From the NCBI GenBank assembly GCA_002726205.1, contig PBSL01000016.1:40673-104672 (forward strand): a stretch of DNA of 64,000 bases, in the 5' to 3' direction. The notes below the pieces were generated by a model that saw only the letters and a list, made by a program, of their open reading frames with translations, was not told where the DNA came from and did no database searches. The position numbers were made by a program, and so were the translations under genes. Source of the stretch: Planctomycetaceae bacterium (lineage in GTDB: Bacteria; Planctomycetota; Planctomycetia; Planctomycetales; Planctomycetaceae). Each line of letters starts with the position of its first letter. The first letter of the stretch is position 1. Shown here piece by piece: positions 1 to 8,997 of the stretch.

Positions 1-203
1 ACCTTCAGCAGTTCCTCGTGACTGCGGTAGACCTTTGCCAGTTTCTTGCCGAGCCCGCGACCGGCCCCGGCCTCGGACTGGCCACTGGGATCGCCCAGGA
101 CCACGCGACCGGTCTCGGGGCTGGTTGCCAAGGCGGGAAAGTACGCCCCCAGGTGGGCGCCGGTTTCATTGGTCAATACACCGACGGTGATCGTCTTGGG
201 CAT
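1..203 (-). CDS. Gfo/Idh/MocA-like oxidoreductase, N-terminal part (cut by window edge)
   Basis: The minus-strand reading frame begins at ATG 201-203 and runs off the left edge, giving 67 codons. The visible residues (start MPKTITVGVLTNETGAHLGA, then PALATSPETGRVVLGDPSG and later AKVYRSHEELL) follow the pattern of the N-terminal Rossmann half of planctomycete Gfo/Idh/MocA proteins: beta1, helix, beta2 ending in D-P-S-G, then a VY-x-s-x-EEL segment. The usual GxGxxG nucleotide-binding loop is replaced by TNETGAH, which some planctomycete relatives share. It lies 107 bases downstream of the hexuloisomerase gene on the same strand. Substrate cannot be predicted; the family call rests on a short fragment. 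Confidence 0.55.
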   Translation of the reverse strand, partial: MPKTITVGVLTNETGAHLGAYFPALATSPETGRVVLGDPSGQSEAGAGRGLGKKLAKVYRSHEELLK

Positions 204-310
204 GGCAGCAACCTGTCGATACGGTGCGGGTGAGTGATCGGCATGACTCAGAATATCGCCGAGGAAGTTCGATTCAACAACCCGGCAGCCGCATTGACGC
301 CAGCGATCTG

Positions 311-871
311 CTATTCGAGATTCGCGTGTCGCGAGAACATCGTCCCCGGATCGGACGCCAGGCGATCCATCAGACCCAGGACCACCGCATCAAGCACCAC
401 CAGCAGGCTTTGCTCAAACAGCGATCCCATCGGCTGGATCGACGACGCCTCGTCGGGGCCATCGAGTTTGGGTGTCGGTGCCGGCACGCACAACTGGATT
501 TCGGCCAGTTCCCCGATCGGTGATCCCTCGCGGATCGTTACCAGGGCGATTCGTCCGCCGAGTGCGGCGGCCTTTTGTGCGATGGCGACCATTGAACCGG
601 TCGAACCCGACCCCGAACCGACAACCAGCAGGTCGCCTGCTGCCAGTGCCGCCGTGGTGGTTTCGCCAACGACATGAGCCGACAGGCCCAGGTGGGCCAG
701 CCGCATCGCGAAAGCCCGGACCGCACAACCGGATCGACCCGCGCCGGCCACGAAAACACGGGGTGTCTCGGCCAGCGCTTCAACCAACCGCGACGCCGCC
801 TCGTCATCCACCCGGCGGACCGTCGCGCCGATCTCCTCGGCAATCCGTGCAGCCCGCTCCGCAACACTCAC
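311..871 (-). CDS. hxlB: 6-phospho-3-hexuloisomerase (SIS domain)
   Basis: Converts D-arabino-3-hexulose 6-phosphate to fructose 6-phosphate, the second step of formaldehyde fixation in the ribulose monophosphate pathway; cytoplasmic. The 186-residue protein is one SIS sugar-isomerase domain of normal family length. It has the characteristic GAGRSG loop (about residues 43-48), HVVGET (66-71), the phosphosugar-binding GSGSGST (86-92) and the near-invariant C-terminal SIQPMGSLFEQS block (about 142-153). The start is GTG at 869-871, inside a four-base GTGA overlap with the stop of the upstream hexulose-phosphate synthase gene, so the pair is almost certainly translationally coupled. The paired context makes a generic SIS isomerase unlikely. 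Confidence 0.93.
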   Translation of the reverse strand: MSVAERAARIAEEIGATVRRVDDEAASRLVEALAETPRVFVAGAGRSGCAVRAFAMRLAHLGLSAHVVGETTTAALAAGDLLVVGSGSGSTGSMVAIAQKAAALGGRIALVTIREGSPIGELAEIQLCVPAPTPKLDGPDEASSIQPMGSLFEQSLLVVLDAVVLGLMDRLASDPGTMFSRHANLE

Positions 872-1524
872 GACACCCGCTCCCCGACCAGCAGCAATTC
901 GCGTATCTCGGCCGCGGCCTTGCGGGGTTGACTGTGGCCGGCCAGGTAACCGCCGACCACGACGATCCGGGGCTGAAATTCCCGGACAGCCGGCAACGTC
1001 TCGGGCCGGATTCCCCCGGCCACCGCCGCCTGCTCCGGCGGAACCGCCTCGAGCAACTCGGCCAGTTCAGTCAGCGGGTCGGCTCCCGAAGCCTGCACGT
1101 CAAACGCGGTGTGGACGCACAAGACCTCGGCCCCCAGCGCTGCCAACTGACCACCACGGCCGGAAATATCCGGGCAGCCGATCAGGTCGACCAGAACATG
1201 CCCGCCCGCGTCGGCGGCCGCCTCCAGCACACCGTGCACCGTTGCATCATCGGCGACTCCCAGGACGCTGACCCAATCGGCCCCGGCCCGAAACGCCAAC
1301 GACGCTTCCAGGCGTCCGGCATCCATCACTTTCAGGTCAGCCAGGATCTCGACACCCGGACACGCCTCGCGAATCCGTCGCACCGCCTCCATCCCGTACT
1401 CGATCACCAGCGGTGTTCCCACCTCGATGATCTCGACCAGGTCGATCAGCTCGCGGCCACGGGCCACTGCCACGTCCAGGTCCGGTTCGTCCAACGCCAG
1501 TTGAAGCTGGGTCATGACCTTCAA
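868..1524 (-). CDS. hxlA: 3-hexulose-6-phosphate synthase
   Basis: Aldol condensation of formaldehyde with ribulose 5-phosphate, or the reverse reaction supplying ribulose 5-phosphate. The 218-residue protein is a single orotidine-monophosphate-decarboxylase-type TIM barrel. Visible family residues are VGTPLVIEYG (about 36-45), the metal/phosphate motif ADLKVMDAG (61-69), the VHTAFDVQA strand (136-144) and the C-terminal phosphate-binding GGI and VVGGYLAG. 3-keto-L-gulonate-6-phosphate decarboxylases share this fold, but adjacency to hxlB settles the call. It starts 7 bases after the NHL-repeat gene and overlaps hxlB by four bases, so all three probably form one transcript. Likely role: formaldehyde detoxification or assimilation (inference). 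Confidence 0.92.
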   Translation of the reverse strand: MKVMTQLQLALDEPDLDVAVARGRELIDLVEIIEVGTPLVIEYGMEAVRRIREACPGVEILADLKVMDAGRLEASLAFRAGADWVSVLGVADDATVHGVLEAAADAGGHVLVDLIGCPDISGRGGQLAALGAEVLCVHTAFDVQASGADPLTELAELLEAVPPEQAAVAGGIRPETLPAVREFQPRIVVVGGYLAGHSQPRKAAAEIRELLLVGERVS

Positions 1525-1531
1525 CGTCCTG

Positions 1532-2554
1532 TCATTTCACGCGTGTTGCCTGCCTTGCGGCCGGAACCATCAGGAACTTCTGGGCTCGCTTGCCGTTGAT
1601 GTCGCCACAGTAGAGGTTGCCCTTCGAATCGACGGCAATCGAGTGAACCCAGTTCAACTGCCCGGGCCGTTCCTTGCCGTCCTCTCCCTTGGGCACCACC
1701 ACGTATTCCAGTACCCGGCCCGCGGTCGAGAATTTCACGAGCACCTGGCTCGTCGGCGGCACGCCCAGAACGACGTCCTCCTTCCGCCATCCCATCGGCC
1801 CGGAGCCACAGACCCAGATCTCGTCCCGGGCTGTCACGCAGAATCCCCAGGGGACCAGGATGTTCCGCCACTGGGCGAGAAACTTCCCCGACTGGCTGAA
1901 CACCTGAACGCGCGCATTGTTGCGATCGGCAACGTAGATCCGCCCCTTGGAATCCATGGCGATCGCATGCGGCAGGCTGAACTCGCCGGGCCCGACACCC
2001 AGCTTGCCCCACATCTTCACGAAACGGCCCTTGGCATTGAAGTGCAGCACGCGGTTGTTGCCATAACCGTCGGAGACGAAAATGTCGCCCTGCGGCGAAA
2101 CGACCATGTCGGTCGGGTTGTTCATGTGATGCTCGTCGTCACCGAATTCGCCGCGGGTGCCCAGCACCAGCAACGGCTTGCCCTCGGGGGTCAGTTTCAT
2201 CACGCAGTGGTTGCCCTGGTCGGCCACCCACACGTTGCCCTGGTGATCGAGCTTGAGCTGGTGAGGTTTTCCGATGACGCCGGTACCGCACGATCGAACA
2301 AAGCGGCCATCGGTCGTGAAAATCTGGATGGGAGGAGTGGTCCGGGTGAAAATCCAGACCTGCTGGGACTTGTCGACAAACATCCCGGGCACATGATCCC
2401 AGTTGAGACCATCGGGACGCTTGGGCCAACTCGGATCAACGTGGTAGGTCCTGGCGACATTCTTTCGAGGGAAGTCGGGCAGCTTGGCCTCCTGGGCCTG
2501 TGCCGCCACCACCTGCACCATCGTCAGCAGTATCGCTATCTTCTGCCAACCCAT
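1532..2554 (-). CDS. Secreted NHL-repeat beta-propeller protein (peptidyl-alpha-hydroxyglycine lyase-like)
   Basis: A 340-residue protein with a Sec signal peptide (about residues 1-20, ending AQAQ). It is followed by NHL-type propeller blades that can be read from motifs such as KLDHQGNVWVADQGN, VSPQGDIFVSDGYGN, AMDSKGRIYVADRNN and AVDSKGNLYCGD. This is the layout of the peptidyl-alpha-hydroxyglycine alpha-amidating-lyase-like propellers that are common in planctomycetes and usually have no assigned substrate. It probably acts in the periplasm. It is first in a tight run with hxlA (7-base gap) and hxlB, although no direct link between an exported propeller and formaldehyde fixation is evident. 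The enzymatic label is by family only. Confidence 0.8.
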   Translation of the reverse strand: MGWQKIAILLTMVQVVAAQAQEAKLPDFPRKNVARTYHVDPSWPKRPDGLNWDHVPGMFVDKSQQVWIFTRTTPPIQIFTTDGRFVRSCGTGVIGKPHQLKLDHQGNVWVADQGNHCVMKLTPEGKPLLVLGTRGEFGDDEHHMNNPTDMVVSPQGDIFVSDGYGNNRVLHFNAKGRFVKMWGKLGVGPGEFSLPHAIAMDSKGRIYVADRNNARVQVFSQSGKFLAQWRNILVPWGFCVTARDEIWVCGSGPMGWRKEDVVLGVPPTSQVLVKFSTAGRVLEYVVVPKGEDGKERPGQLNWVHSIAVDSKGNLYCGDINGKRAQKFLMVPAARQATRVK

Positions 2555-2636
2555 CTCTGACTCCTCGCCTCAAGTACACTTGATCCCCGGCCGGGTATTC
2601 TGAACCGTGACAACCGGGAAAGTAAAGCCGGGAGTC

Positions 2637-4403
2637 TCAGACATCCTGCCACTCCGTGTACTCGTCGGGCTGTCCGTCGTCGCCCGGGCTGGGCATCGTC
2701 ATCGGTGGAAGGGGCTCCTCTTGTGGCGCTTCGACCAGGTGATGTCGGGCAGCGACCGGACGGATCGCCCAGTTGGCAACCAGGGCGATGGCCAGCAGCG
2801 CGGCCATCAGGTACATGGTCGTGTTATACAGCGTCGCCCGTGGATCGAGCGTCCCCGGGGGCAGCAGGTCCACCAGCTTCCCGATATCGACGGTCTTGGC
2901 CGTGATCAGTATTTCCAGCTGATCCTTGCCGACCCCGAAGGCCTGCCGAAATCCGTCTGCGTCGACCTTTGCCGCCAGGTCCCGGATGGCCTGGACTCGC
3001 TGGCTTTCCCGCAGCGACGTGATCGCCCAGGGACCCAGCACTCCCGCGGTGCTCCAGGCTGTCAGCAATCGACCGTGGATCCCTCCGACAAATCGGGCGC
3101 CGAACAGGTCGGCCAGGTAGGCGGGGATCGTGGCAAATCCACCGCCGTACATCGTGAAGATGACCATCGTGGCGGCGTAGAAGTAAACCAGCCAGACCGT
3201 TGCCGGGCTGGCACTGACACTGGCGGCGGTGAAGGGAATCGAGACATACAGCACGATCCCCAGCAAGAAAAACAGCGTGTAGGTCAACTTGCGGCCGATC
3301 CAGTCCGAAACACTGGCCCAGAAGAAGCGGCCCAGCATGTTGAACACGCTGATCATCAGCACGTAGGTGGCCGCAAAACCGCCGTTGACGATGCCCGGCA
3401 AGGTTGTCCCGAAGATCTCGGTCATCATCGTCTTGGCGACGCCCAGTACGCCGATCCCGGCGGTGACGTTGAAGCAAAGCACGATCCAGACCAGGTAGAA
3501 CTGGGGAGTCTTCATTGCCTGGTCGATGCTGACATCATGCCGGCTGATCATCCGCCGCCCCGATCTCTCTTCGGCCGGCGGCGTCCACCCCTCGGGCACC
3601 CAGCCCTCGGCAGGAAGGCGATAACAGAAAGACGCAACAAGCATGACCAGGAAATAAACCACCCCGAGTACGACAAACGTCTCGGCCACGCCCACGCTGC
3701 CGGTCCCCACGACGTAGATCCCCGGCTCGATTTCCCCACCGGTTTTCGCGCCAACCTCGATCACCTCGCGAAGCTGACCGGCCACGTCGGCCATCCGCCG
3801 ACCCCCCTCGGTGACCATTTCGACCGCCTCCGCACTGCCCAGCCGTACCGGCGCCCGGTAGAACATTCCCAGCAGCCACTCCTTCAGTGGCGCCCCGATC
3901 ATCGCTCCCCCCCCAAAACCCATGATCGCCATGCCCGCGGCCATGCCGCGGCGGTCGGGGAACCAGCGAATCAACGTGCTGACCGGCGAGACGTAGCCCA
4001 GTCCCAGCCCACAACCTCCGATGACGCCGTAGCCGAGATAGACCAGCCAGAGCTGGTGAGTCCAGATTCCCGCGGCGCCGACCAGGAAACCACCACCCCA
4101 GCAGGCGGCCGCCACCGTGCCGACGACCCGTGGACCAACCCGTTCCAGCCACTTGCCTGCAAAGGAGGCCGAAAGTCCCAGGCAGACAATCGCAACGGTG
4201 AAGATCCAGACAACACTCCCCAGCGACCAGTCGTCGGCCGCACGACCAACCACGCCGCGAACCCGCTCCAGCGGCGGATTGAAGATGCTCCAGGCGTAGA
4301 CCGACCCGATGCACAGGTGGATGCCCACCGAGGCAGGCGGGACCAGCCAACGGTTGAAACCCGGGCCGGCAATGATGCGGTTCTTGGAGAACAGGTTCGA
4401 CAT
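2637..4403 (-). CDS. MFS transporter, OFA (oxalate/formate antiporter) family
   Basis: A 588-residue inner-membrane major facilitator. The N-terminal helices carry the OFA-type signature GIHLCIGSVYAWSIFNPPL (about residues 27-45), a GFGGGAMIGAPL segment in helix 5 and the loop PDRRGMAAG (about 147-155). A second helix bundle starts near residue 300 (TPQFYLVWIVLCFNVTAGIG). It is longer than the usual 400-430 residues because of a soluble insertion between the two halves (about 175-290) and extended loops plus a polar C-terminal tail after about 470. It lies 82 bases upstream of the NHL gene on the same strand. Substrate is probably a small organic anion (family knowledge); oxalate itself is not shown. 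Confidence 0.85.
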   Translation of the reverse strand: MSNLFSKNRIIAGPGFNRWLVPPASVGIHLCIGSVYAWSIFNPPLERVRGVVGRAADDWSLGSVVWIFTVAIVCLGLSASFAGKWLERVGPRVVGTVAAACWGGGFLVGAAGIWTHQLWLVYLGYGVIGGCGLGLGYVSPVSTLIRWFPDRRGMAAGMAIMGFGGGAMIGAPLKEWLLGMFYRAPVRLGSAEAVEMVTEGGRRMADVAGQLREVIEVGAKTGGEIEPGIYVVGTGSVGVAETFVVLGVVYFLVMLVASFCYRLPAEGWVPEGWTPPAEERSGRRMISRHDVSIDQAMKTPQFYLVWIVLCFNVTAGIGVLGVAKTMMTEIFGTTLPGIVNGGFAATYVLMISVFNMLGRFFWASVSDWIGRKLTYTLFFLLGIVLYVSIPFTAASVSASPATVWLVYFYAATMVIFTMYGGGFATIPAYLADLFGARFVGGIHGRLLTAWSTAGVLGPWAITSLRESQRVQAIRDLAAKVDADGFRQAFGVGKDQLEILITAKTVDIGKLVDLLPPGTLDPRATLYNTTMYLMAALLAIALVANWAIRPVAARHHLVEAPQEEPLPPMTMPSPGDDGQPDEYTEWQDV

Positions 4404-4497
4404 CGACGCGTTCGCCGGAGACCGGTTGAAGAACCCACCTTAGCCGAGCGGTTTCGTGATAGGAAACGTGAGCCCCGGCCTGGAGAATCGGTGACGA

Positions 4498-4998
4498 TCA
4501 GCGAAGCCAGTCCTCGCCGAAAAGGCGTCGCAACAACCCGATCTGCCCGGCGTGCAGCATCTCGTGTTGAGCACTCCACTCGAGTGCTCCTCCCTTGAGA
4601 CCGAAGACCGGGTGAGGTTGCGTGGCGGGTTCGTCGAGAATGTCGTCGTCCATCGTGCTGATCTCCTCGATCACCCGAGCGTGAACCGCGTCGAACGCCG
4701 CCCGGATCTCCTCGACCGTCGCATTCGCCGCCGGGTCGGAATCGGGTACCGAGTCCTTGCCGTAGAGCGAGAGTACCCGCTCACCGATCAGTGACTCGTC
4801 ACCGGGTTGCACACCGCGGACACGGTCCAGCGCCAGGCGGTACTGGGCCATCGCCAGGTGTCCGACCTGCCAGCCAACATGCGTGACTCCCTCGGCCGGC
4901 TGACGAAACCACTGCGACTCCGGTACCGCATCGACCAGGCTGACCGTGTACTCCCGCACCCCCTTGATCCGATCCAGAACCTCGCTGATTCGTGACAT
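4498..4998 (-). CDS. DinB-like four-helix metalloprotein
   Basis: A 166-residue cytoplasmic protein of the DinB/YfiT superfamily. It has the three expected metal-binding histidines: one in GWQVGHLAMAQ (about residue 48) and two in SAQHEMLHAGQ (about 146 and 150). The length matches single-domain DinB_2 proteins. Members include thiol S-transferases (bacillithiol, mycothiol) and many uncharacterised proteins. No co-substrate can be named here. It is the most upstream gene of a minus-strand run that continues into the OFA transporter after a 94-base gap. Confidence 0.82.
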   Translation of the reverse strand: MSRISEVLDRIKGVREYTVSLVDAVPESQWFRQPAEGVTHVGWQVGHLAMAQYRLALDRVRGVQPGDESLIGERVLSLYGKDSVPDSDPAANATVEEIRAAFDAVHARVIEEISTMDDDILDEPATQPHPVFGLKGGALEWSAQHEMLHAGQIGLLRRLFGEDWLR

Positions 4999-5191
4999 TT
5001 CGTCGTGCCTCTTCGTGGGTCAATCCGTGGAATGATTGGGTTGGCCGGTTCTTGCCCTGGTTGTCACTTGGCCCCGCTGGCCCCTTTCCGAAAATCCACC
5101 GCCATGAATTCCCGACGCTGCATCAACCGAACTCCTCAGACCAGTTGTCCCGGACTTCACCTTGCCGGTCGGCCTAGCCTAGCATGGGTCC

Positions 5192-7564
5192 ATGCACGCT
5201 GCATTTCCACGTGTCGTCGCCACGATCACGCTGATGATGATGGTCCCGGTTGTCATGGCAGCCGATCGGCAACCGGCCGCGACGAAGAAATCGGCATCCG
5301 GGGGAGTCGAGTTTTTCGAGAAGAAAATCCGGCCGGTCCTCGTCAAGCACTGCTACAAGTGCCACTCGGGGAAGGCCAAACAGCCCAAGGGCAAGCTCCG
5401 TCTCGACAGCCGTGACTTTATCCGCAGGGGCGGAGAAACCGGGCCGGCGGTGGTCCCGGGCAAGCCCGGGACGAGCCTGCTGCTGAAGGCGATCCGATAC
5501 GAATCGCTCGAGATGCCTCCGTCGGGCAAGCTGCCGGAACCGGTGATCGCCGACTTCCAGGCCTGGATCCGTCTCGGCGCCCCCGATCCCCGCGACAAGG
5601 TCGCCACCGCCACCACCAGGAGTCAACCGGGCATGAGCCTTGCCAGGGGCCGACGCTGGTGGTCGTTTCAGCCGGTCAAACAGCAGTCGCTGCCAAGAAC
5701 CCGCCGCAGCAAGTGGGCTCGCCACCGCATCGACCACTTCGTGCTGGCGGAACTCGAGAAACACGGCCTGGCGCCCTCGCCCCCCGCGGACCGCCGGACG
5801 TTGATCCGCCGCCTCACTCTCGACCTGCTCGGCCTGCCACCGACAACCGCCCAGATCGATCGCTTCACCGCCGACAAACGATCCGGGGCGGTCCGGCAAC
5901 TGGTCGATCGACTGTTGTCCAGCCGTCACTACGGAGAACGCTGGGGGCGGCACTGGTTGGACGTGGCCCGTTGGGCCGAGGACAACCCCACCAGCGAAGC
6001 GACCAACCGACCTCACCCCGACGCCTGGCGATACCGCGACTGGGTCATCGAGGCCGTCAATCGGGATGTGCCCTACGACCGGTTCATCAAGCTGCAACTG
6101 GCCGCCGACTTGATGCCCGGTTTTCGCCGCGATGATCTGCGGGCACTGGGCTACCTTGGCACCGCGCCGACCTACCACAAGGACCCCCGTCTCTCGAAAA
6201 CCGTGATCGAGACGATCGCGAGCGACGACTGGGACGAACGCGTCGACGCCGTCAGCCGCGGCCTGCTGGGGCTGACGGTTGGTTGCGCCCGGTGTCATGA
6301 ACACAAGTTCGATGCGGTGACACAGGAAGACTACTACGCCCTGGCGGGTGTCTTTGCCAGCAACTGGAAAGTGAAGCGGCCGCTGGTCGAGTTGACCGAG
6401 GCCCAGGAACGGCGGGTGATCTGGGCCCAGGACCGGATCTGGCGACTGAAAGTGGCCATCTCGCTGAAGAAAGACCCGGCCACGCCTTCCACGCCCGAGG
6501 GAATCGCGTCGATGGAGGCCGAGGTGGCTGCACTGGAACAGACGCCGTACCTCGACGCACCGTCGATGCACGCCGTCTACGACGCGGCGGTCTACATCGA
6601 CGGGTCCGACCCCGAATTCACCTGGATGGACTTTCGCATCGGCGAGCCACGCGATCTGCCGGTGTTCCTGCGTGGCAACGTCGCCACGCCCGGAAAGATC
6701 ATCCCCCGACGATTTCTCGAGGTCCTCAGCCCGGATTCCCCACAACCGTTCAAGCACGGTTCCGGCCGACTCGAGCTGGCCGAACAGATCAGCACCAACG
6801 CGGCCCCGCTCGCCGCGCGGGTATTCGTCAATCGTGTCTGGGGCTGGCACTTCGGCCGGCCACTGGTGATGACCACCAGCGACTTCGGAGCGCAGGGCCA
6901 GCAACCGACTCATCCGCGGTTGCTCGACGACCTTGCCGCCGCCTTCATCGCCAACGGCTGGTCGCTGAAATGGCTGCACCGGGAAATCCTGCTTTCGGCC
7001 ACCTACGCCCAGTCGAGTCGCCACCGTGCCGCAGCGGCCACGATCGATCCGGTCAACCGCTGGCTCTGGCGGTTTGCTCCCCGGCGAGTCGATTTCGAGA
7101 CCTGGCGCGACTCGATCCTGGCCGTCACCGGCTCGCTCGATACCAGGCCCTTCGGGCCGTCACAAAGTGTCGACGAGATCAAGAACGTCCGGCGAACCGT
7201 CTACGCTACGGTCAGCCGCCGCCAGGTCAGCCCGCTGATGAGACTCTATGATTTCCCCGATGTGGCCCAGCACGTGCCCGGCCGCGACGTGACCACCACG
7301 CCCCTGCAGCAACTGTTCGTCTTCAACAGCGAGTTCTTTATCCAGCAGGCCCGAACCCTCGCCGGCCGGATCGATTCCACGAGTGACGACTCGCAGAACA
7401 TTGCCTCGCTGTACCACCGGGTGTTTGCCCGGAAACCCTCGGGCAAAGAGCTGGTCATCGGGCGGGCGTTCCTGGCCGCTCGCCGGAAAACTCACGCCAG
7501 GACCGCCTGGGCCGATTACTGCCAGGCAATTCTCGCCGCCAGCGAACTGATCTTCGTCGATTGA
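5192..7564 (+). CDS. Planctomycete cytochrome PSCyt1/PSCyt2/PSD1 protein (DUF1549-DUF1553)
   Basis: A 790-residue exported protein of the planctomycete-specific family, with a signal peptide at about residues 1-24. A cytochrome-c-like PSCyt1 domain with heme motif C54-Y-K-C57-H58 comes first, followed by EMPPSGKLPE and WIRLGAP. PSCyt2 then opens with HRIDHFVLAELEKHGLAPSP and contains GRHWLDVARWAE and a second CxxCH (C365-A-R-C368-H369, context GCARCHEHKFD). The C-terminal PSD1 domain is marked by ARVFVNRVWGWHFG and LLSATYAQSSR. Function is unknown; two possible heme sites suggest periplasmic redox. The DUF1501 gene follows directly, as is typical for this pairing. A 616-codon antisense frame lies over it but looks like a codon-bias shadow. 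Confidence 0.93.
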   Translation: MHAAFPRVVATITLMMMVPVVMAADRQPAATKKSASGGVEFFEKKIRPVLVKHCYKCHSGKAKQPKGKLRLDSRDFIRRGGETGPAVVPGKPGTSLLLKAIRYESLEMPPSGKLPEPVIADFQAWIRLGAPDPRDKVATATTRSQPGMSLARGRRWWSFQPVKQQSLPRTRRSKWARHRIDHFVLAELEKHGLAPSPPADRRTLIRRLTLDLLGLPPTTAQIDRFTADKRSGAVRQLVDRLLSSRHYGERWGRHWLDVARWAEDNPTSEATNRPHPDAWRYRDWVIEAVNRDVPYDRFIKLQLAADLMPGFRRDDLRALGYLGTAPTYHKDPRLSKTVIETIASDDWDERVDAVSRGLLGLTVGCARCHEHKFDAVTQEDYYALAGVFASNWKVKRPLVELTEAQERRVIWAQDRIWRLKVAISLKKDPATPSTPEGIASMEAEVAALEQTPYLDAPSMHAVYDAAVYIDGSDPEFTWMDFRIGEPRDLPVFLRGNVATPGKIIPRRFLEVLSPDSPQPFKHGSGRLELAEQISTNAAPLAARVFVNRVWGWHFGRPLVMTTSDFGAQGQQPTHPRLLDDLAAAFIANGWSLKWLHREILLSATYAQSSRHRAAAATIDPVNRWLWRFAPRRVDFETWRDSILAVTGSLDTRPFGPSQSVDEIKNVRRTVYATVSRRQVSPLMRLYDFPDVAQHVPGRDVTTTPLQQLFVFNSEFFIQQARTLAGRIDSTSDDSQNIASLYHRVFARKPSGKELVIGRAFLAARRKTHARTAWADYCQAILAASELIFVD

Positions 7565-7575
7565 AAGTCCAGCCG

Positions 7576-8940
7576 ATGCTGATTTCGCCTCCACCGACCA
7601 GACGTCAGGCACTCGCCGCAGCCGGCAGCGGCTTTGGCCTGTTGAGCCTGGCCGGCCTGCTGGCCGCCGAAAAGGCGCCCCCCGGCAGGACGTCGGCGAT
7701 CCGGCCCAACCCCCCGGCCAAGCACGTCATCTTTCTGTTCATGACCGGCGGTCCGTCTCACATGGACCTCTTCGACCCCAAACCGGCACTGCAGAAGTTC
7801 GCCGGCCAACGACCCAAGACTGTCGACCTCCGGACCGAACGGGTGACCAAGGGAATCCTCGCCTCGCCGTTCAGCTTCCGCCGGTCGGGCCGGTCGGGTG
7901 TCCAGGTCAGTGAACTGCTGCCCAGGCTCGGCGCGGTCATCGACGACATCTGCGTCATCCGCTCGATGTACACTTTCAACCCCACGCACACCCCCGCGCG
8001 AAACCTGATCCACTCGGGCAACATCGCTGTCACCCGGCCCACGATCGGCGCGTGGTTGAATTACGGGCTGGGCAGCGAGAACGAGAACCTGCCGGGTTTC
8101 GTGGCACTCAGCCACCCCCGCAGCGGCAAGTTGTGGCGATCCGGATTCCTGCCGTCGAAGTACCAGGGGACACGCTTCAGCCCCGACGAGACAGCACCGG
8201 AGAAGATGATCCGCTACCTGAAGAACCCCAGCCAGGACCAGGCATCGCAACGCCAGCAACTCGATCTGCTCCAGCAACTCAACGGCGTGCACCTGGCCCA
8301 ACGCGGCACCGATTCGTTCCTCGAGGGCCGAATCCAGGCCATGGAAACGGCGTTCCGCATGCAGTTTGCTGCCAGCGACGCTTTCGACATTCGCAAGGAA
8401 CCCGGGTCGATCCGCGAGCAGTACGGTAAGAACACGTTCGGGAACAACTGCCTGCTGGCCCGGCGGCTGGTCGAACGGGGTGTGCGGTACGTCCAGGTCT
8501 TTTCTGGACCGGGCCAGCCCTGGGACGATCACCACGACATCGACGCCAACCTCAGAAAACGCTGCCCCGACATCGACCGCGGTTGTGCGACGCTGTTGGC
8601 CGACCTCAAGCAACGAGGACTGCTCGACGAAACACTTGTCGTCTGGGGCGGCGAATTCGGCCGGACGCCCGTTTCGGAAGCCGGAACCGGGCGGGACCAC
8701 AACCCCTACGGTTACACGATGTGGCTGGCCGGGGGCGGGATCCGCGGCGGGGTGGCTCACGGCGCAACCGACGAGTTCGGGTTCCGAGCCGTCGAGAACC
8801 GGGTCAACATTCACGACCTGCACGCGACGCTGCTGCACCAGATGGGAATCGATCACGAGAAGTTGACGTATCGATTCAGCGGCCGCGACTTTCGACTGAC
8901 CGACGTCCATGGCCGTGTCCTCCACGAATTGATCGCGTAG
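7576..8940 (+). CDS. DUF1501 protein (sulfatase/alkaline-phosphatase-like fold), Tat-type leader
   Basis: A 454-residue protein of the DUF1501 family, which belongs to the alkaline-phosphatase/sulfatase superfamily. The leader begins with TRRQALAAAGSGFGLLSLAGLLAAE, resembling a Tat signal with only one pair of arginines. Family motifs are FLFMTGGPSHMDLFDPKP (about 53-70), the mid-protein QYGKNTFGNNCLLARRLVERGVRYVQV and the metal-site region WGGEFGRTP...GRDHNPYG. I chose ATG 7576; a TTG at 7561, overlapping the upstream stop, is in frame and would add five residues and couple translation. It is the second gene of the PSCyt/DUF1501/UxuA-like/methyltransferase run. The substrate is unknown for the whole family. 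Confidence 0.93.
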   Translation: MLISPPPTRRQALAAAGSGFGLLSLAGLLAAEKAPPGRTSAIRPNPPAKHVIFLFMTGGPSHMDLFDPKPALQKFAGQRPKTVDLRTERVTKGILASPFSFRRSGRSGVQVSELLPRLGAVIDDICVIRSMYTFNPTHTPARNLIHSGNIAVTRPTIGAWLNYGLGSENENLPGFVALSHPRSGKLWRSGFLPSKYQGTRFSPDETAPEKMIRYLKNPSQDQASQRQQLDLLQQLNGVHLAQRGTDSFLEGRIQAMETAFRMQFAASDAFDIRKEPGSIREQYGKNTFGNNCLLARRLVERGVRYVQVFSGPGQPWDDHHDIDANLRKRCPDIDRGCATLLADLKQRGLLDETLVVWGGEFGRTPVSEAGTGRDHNPYGYTMWLAGGGIRGGVAHGATDEFGFRAVENRVNIHDLHATLLHQMGIDHEKLTYRFSGRDFRLTDVHGRVLHELIA

Positions 8941-8997
8941 ACATTTCACGGTCGACCATCAACAGGCAACCCGACAGGACTCCAGCGAGACAACACC

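Noticed and set aside
2607-4598. A 663-codon plus-strand open frame over the MFS gene
   Set aside because: Hydrophilic low-complexity translation opposite a clear membrane transporter.
4404-5191. Possible CRISPR or IS traces around the DinB gene
   Set aside because: No repeat arrays, terminal inverted repeats or transposase sequence are visible here or elsewhere in the window.
5174-7024. A 616-codon minus-strand open frame over the PSCyt/PSD1 gene
   Set aside because: Plus-strand family motifs (CxxCH, PSD1 end) are unambiguous, so this is a shadow.
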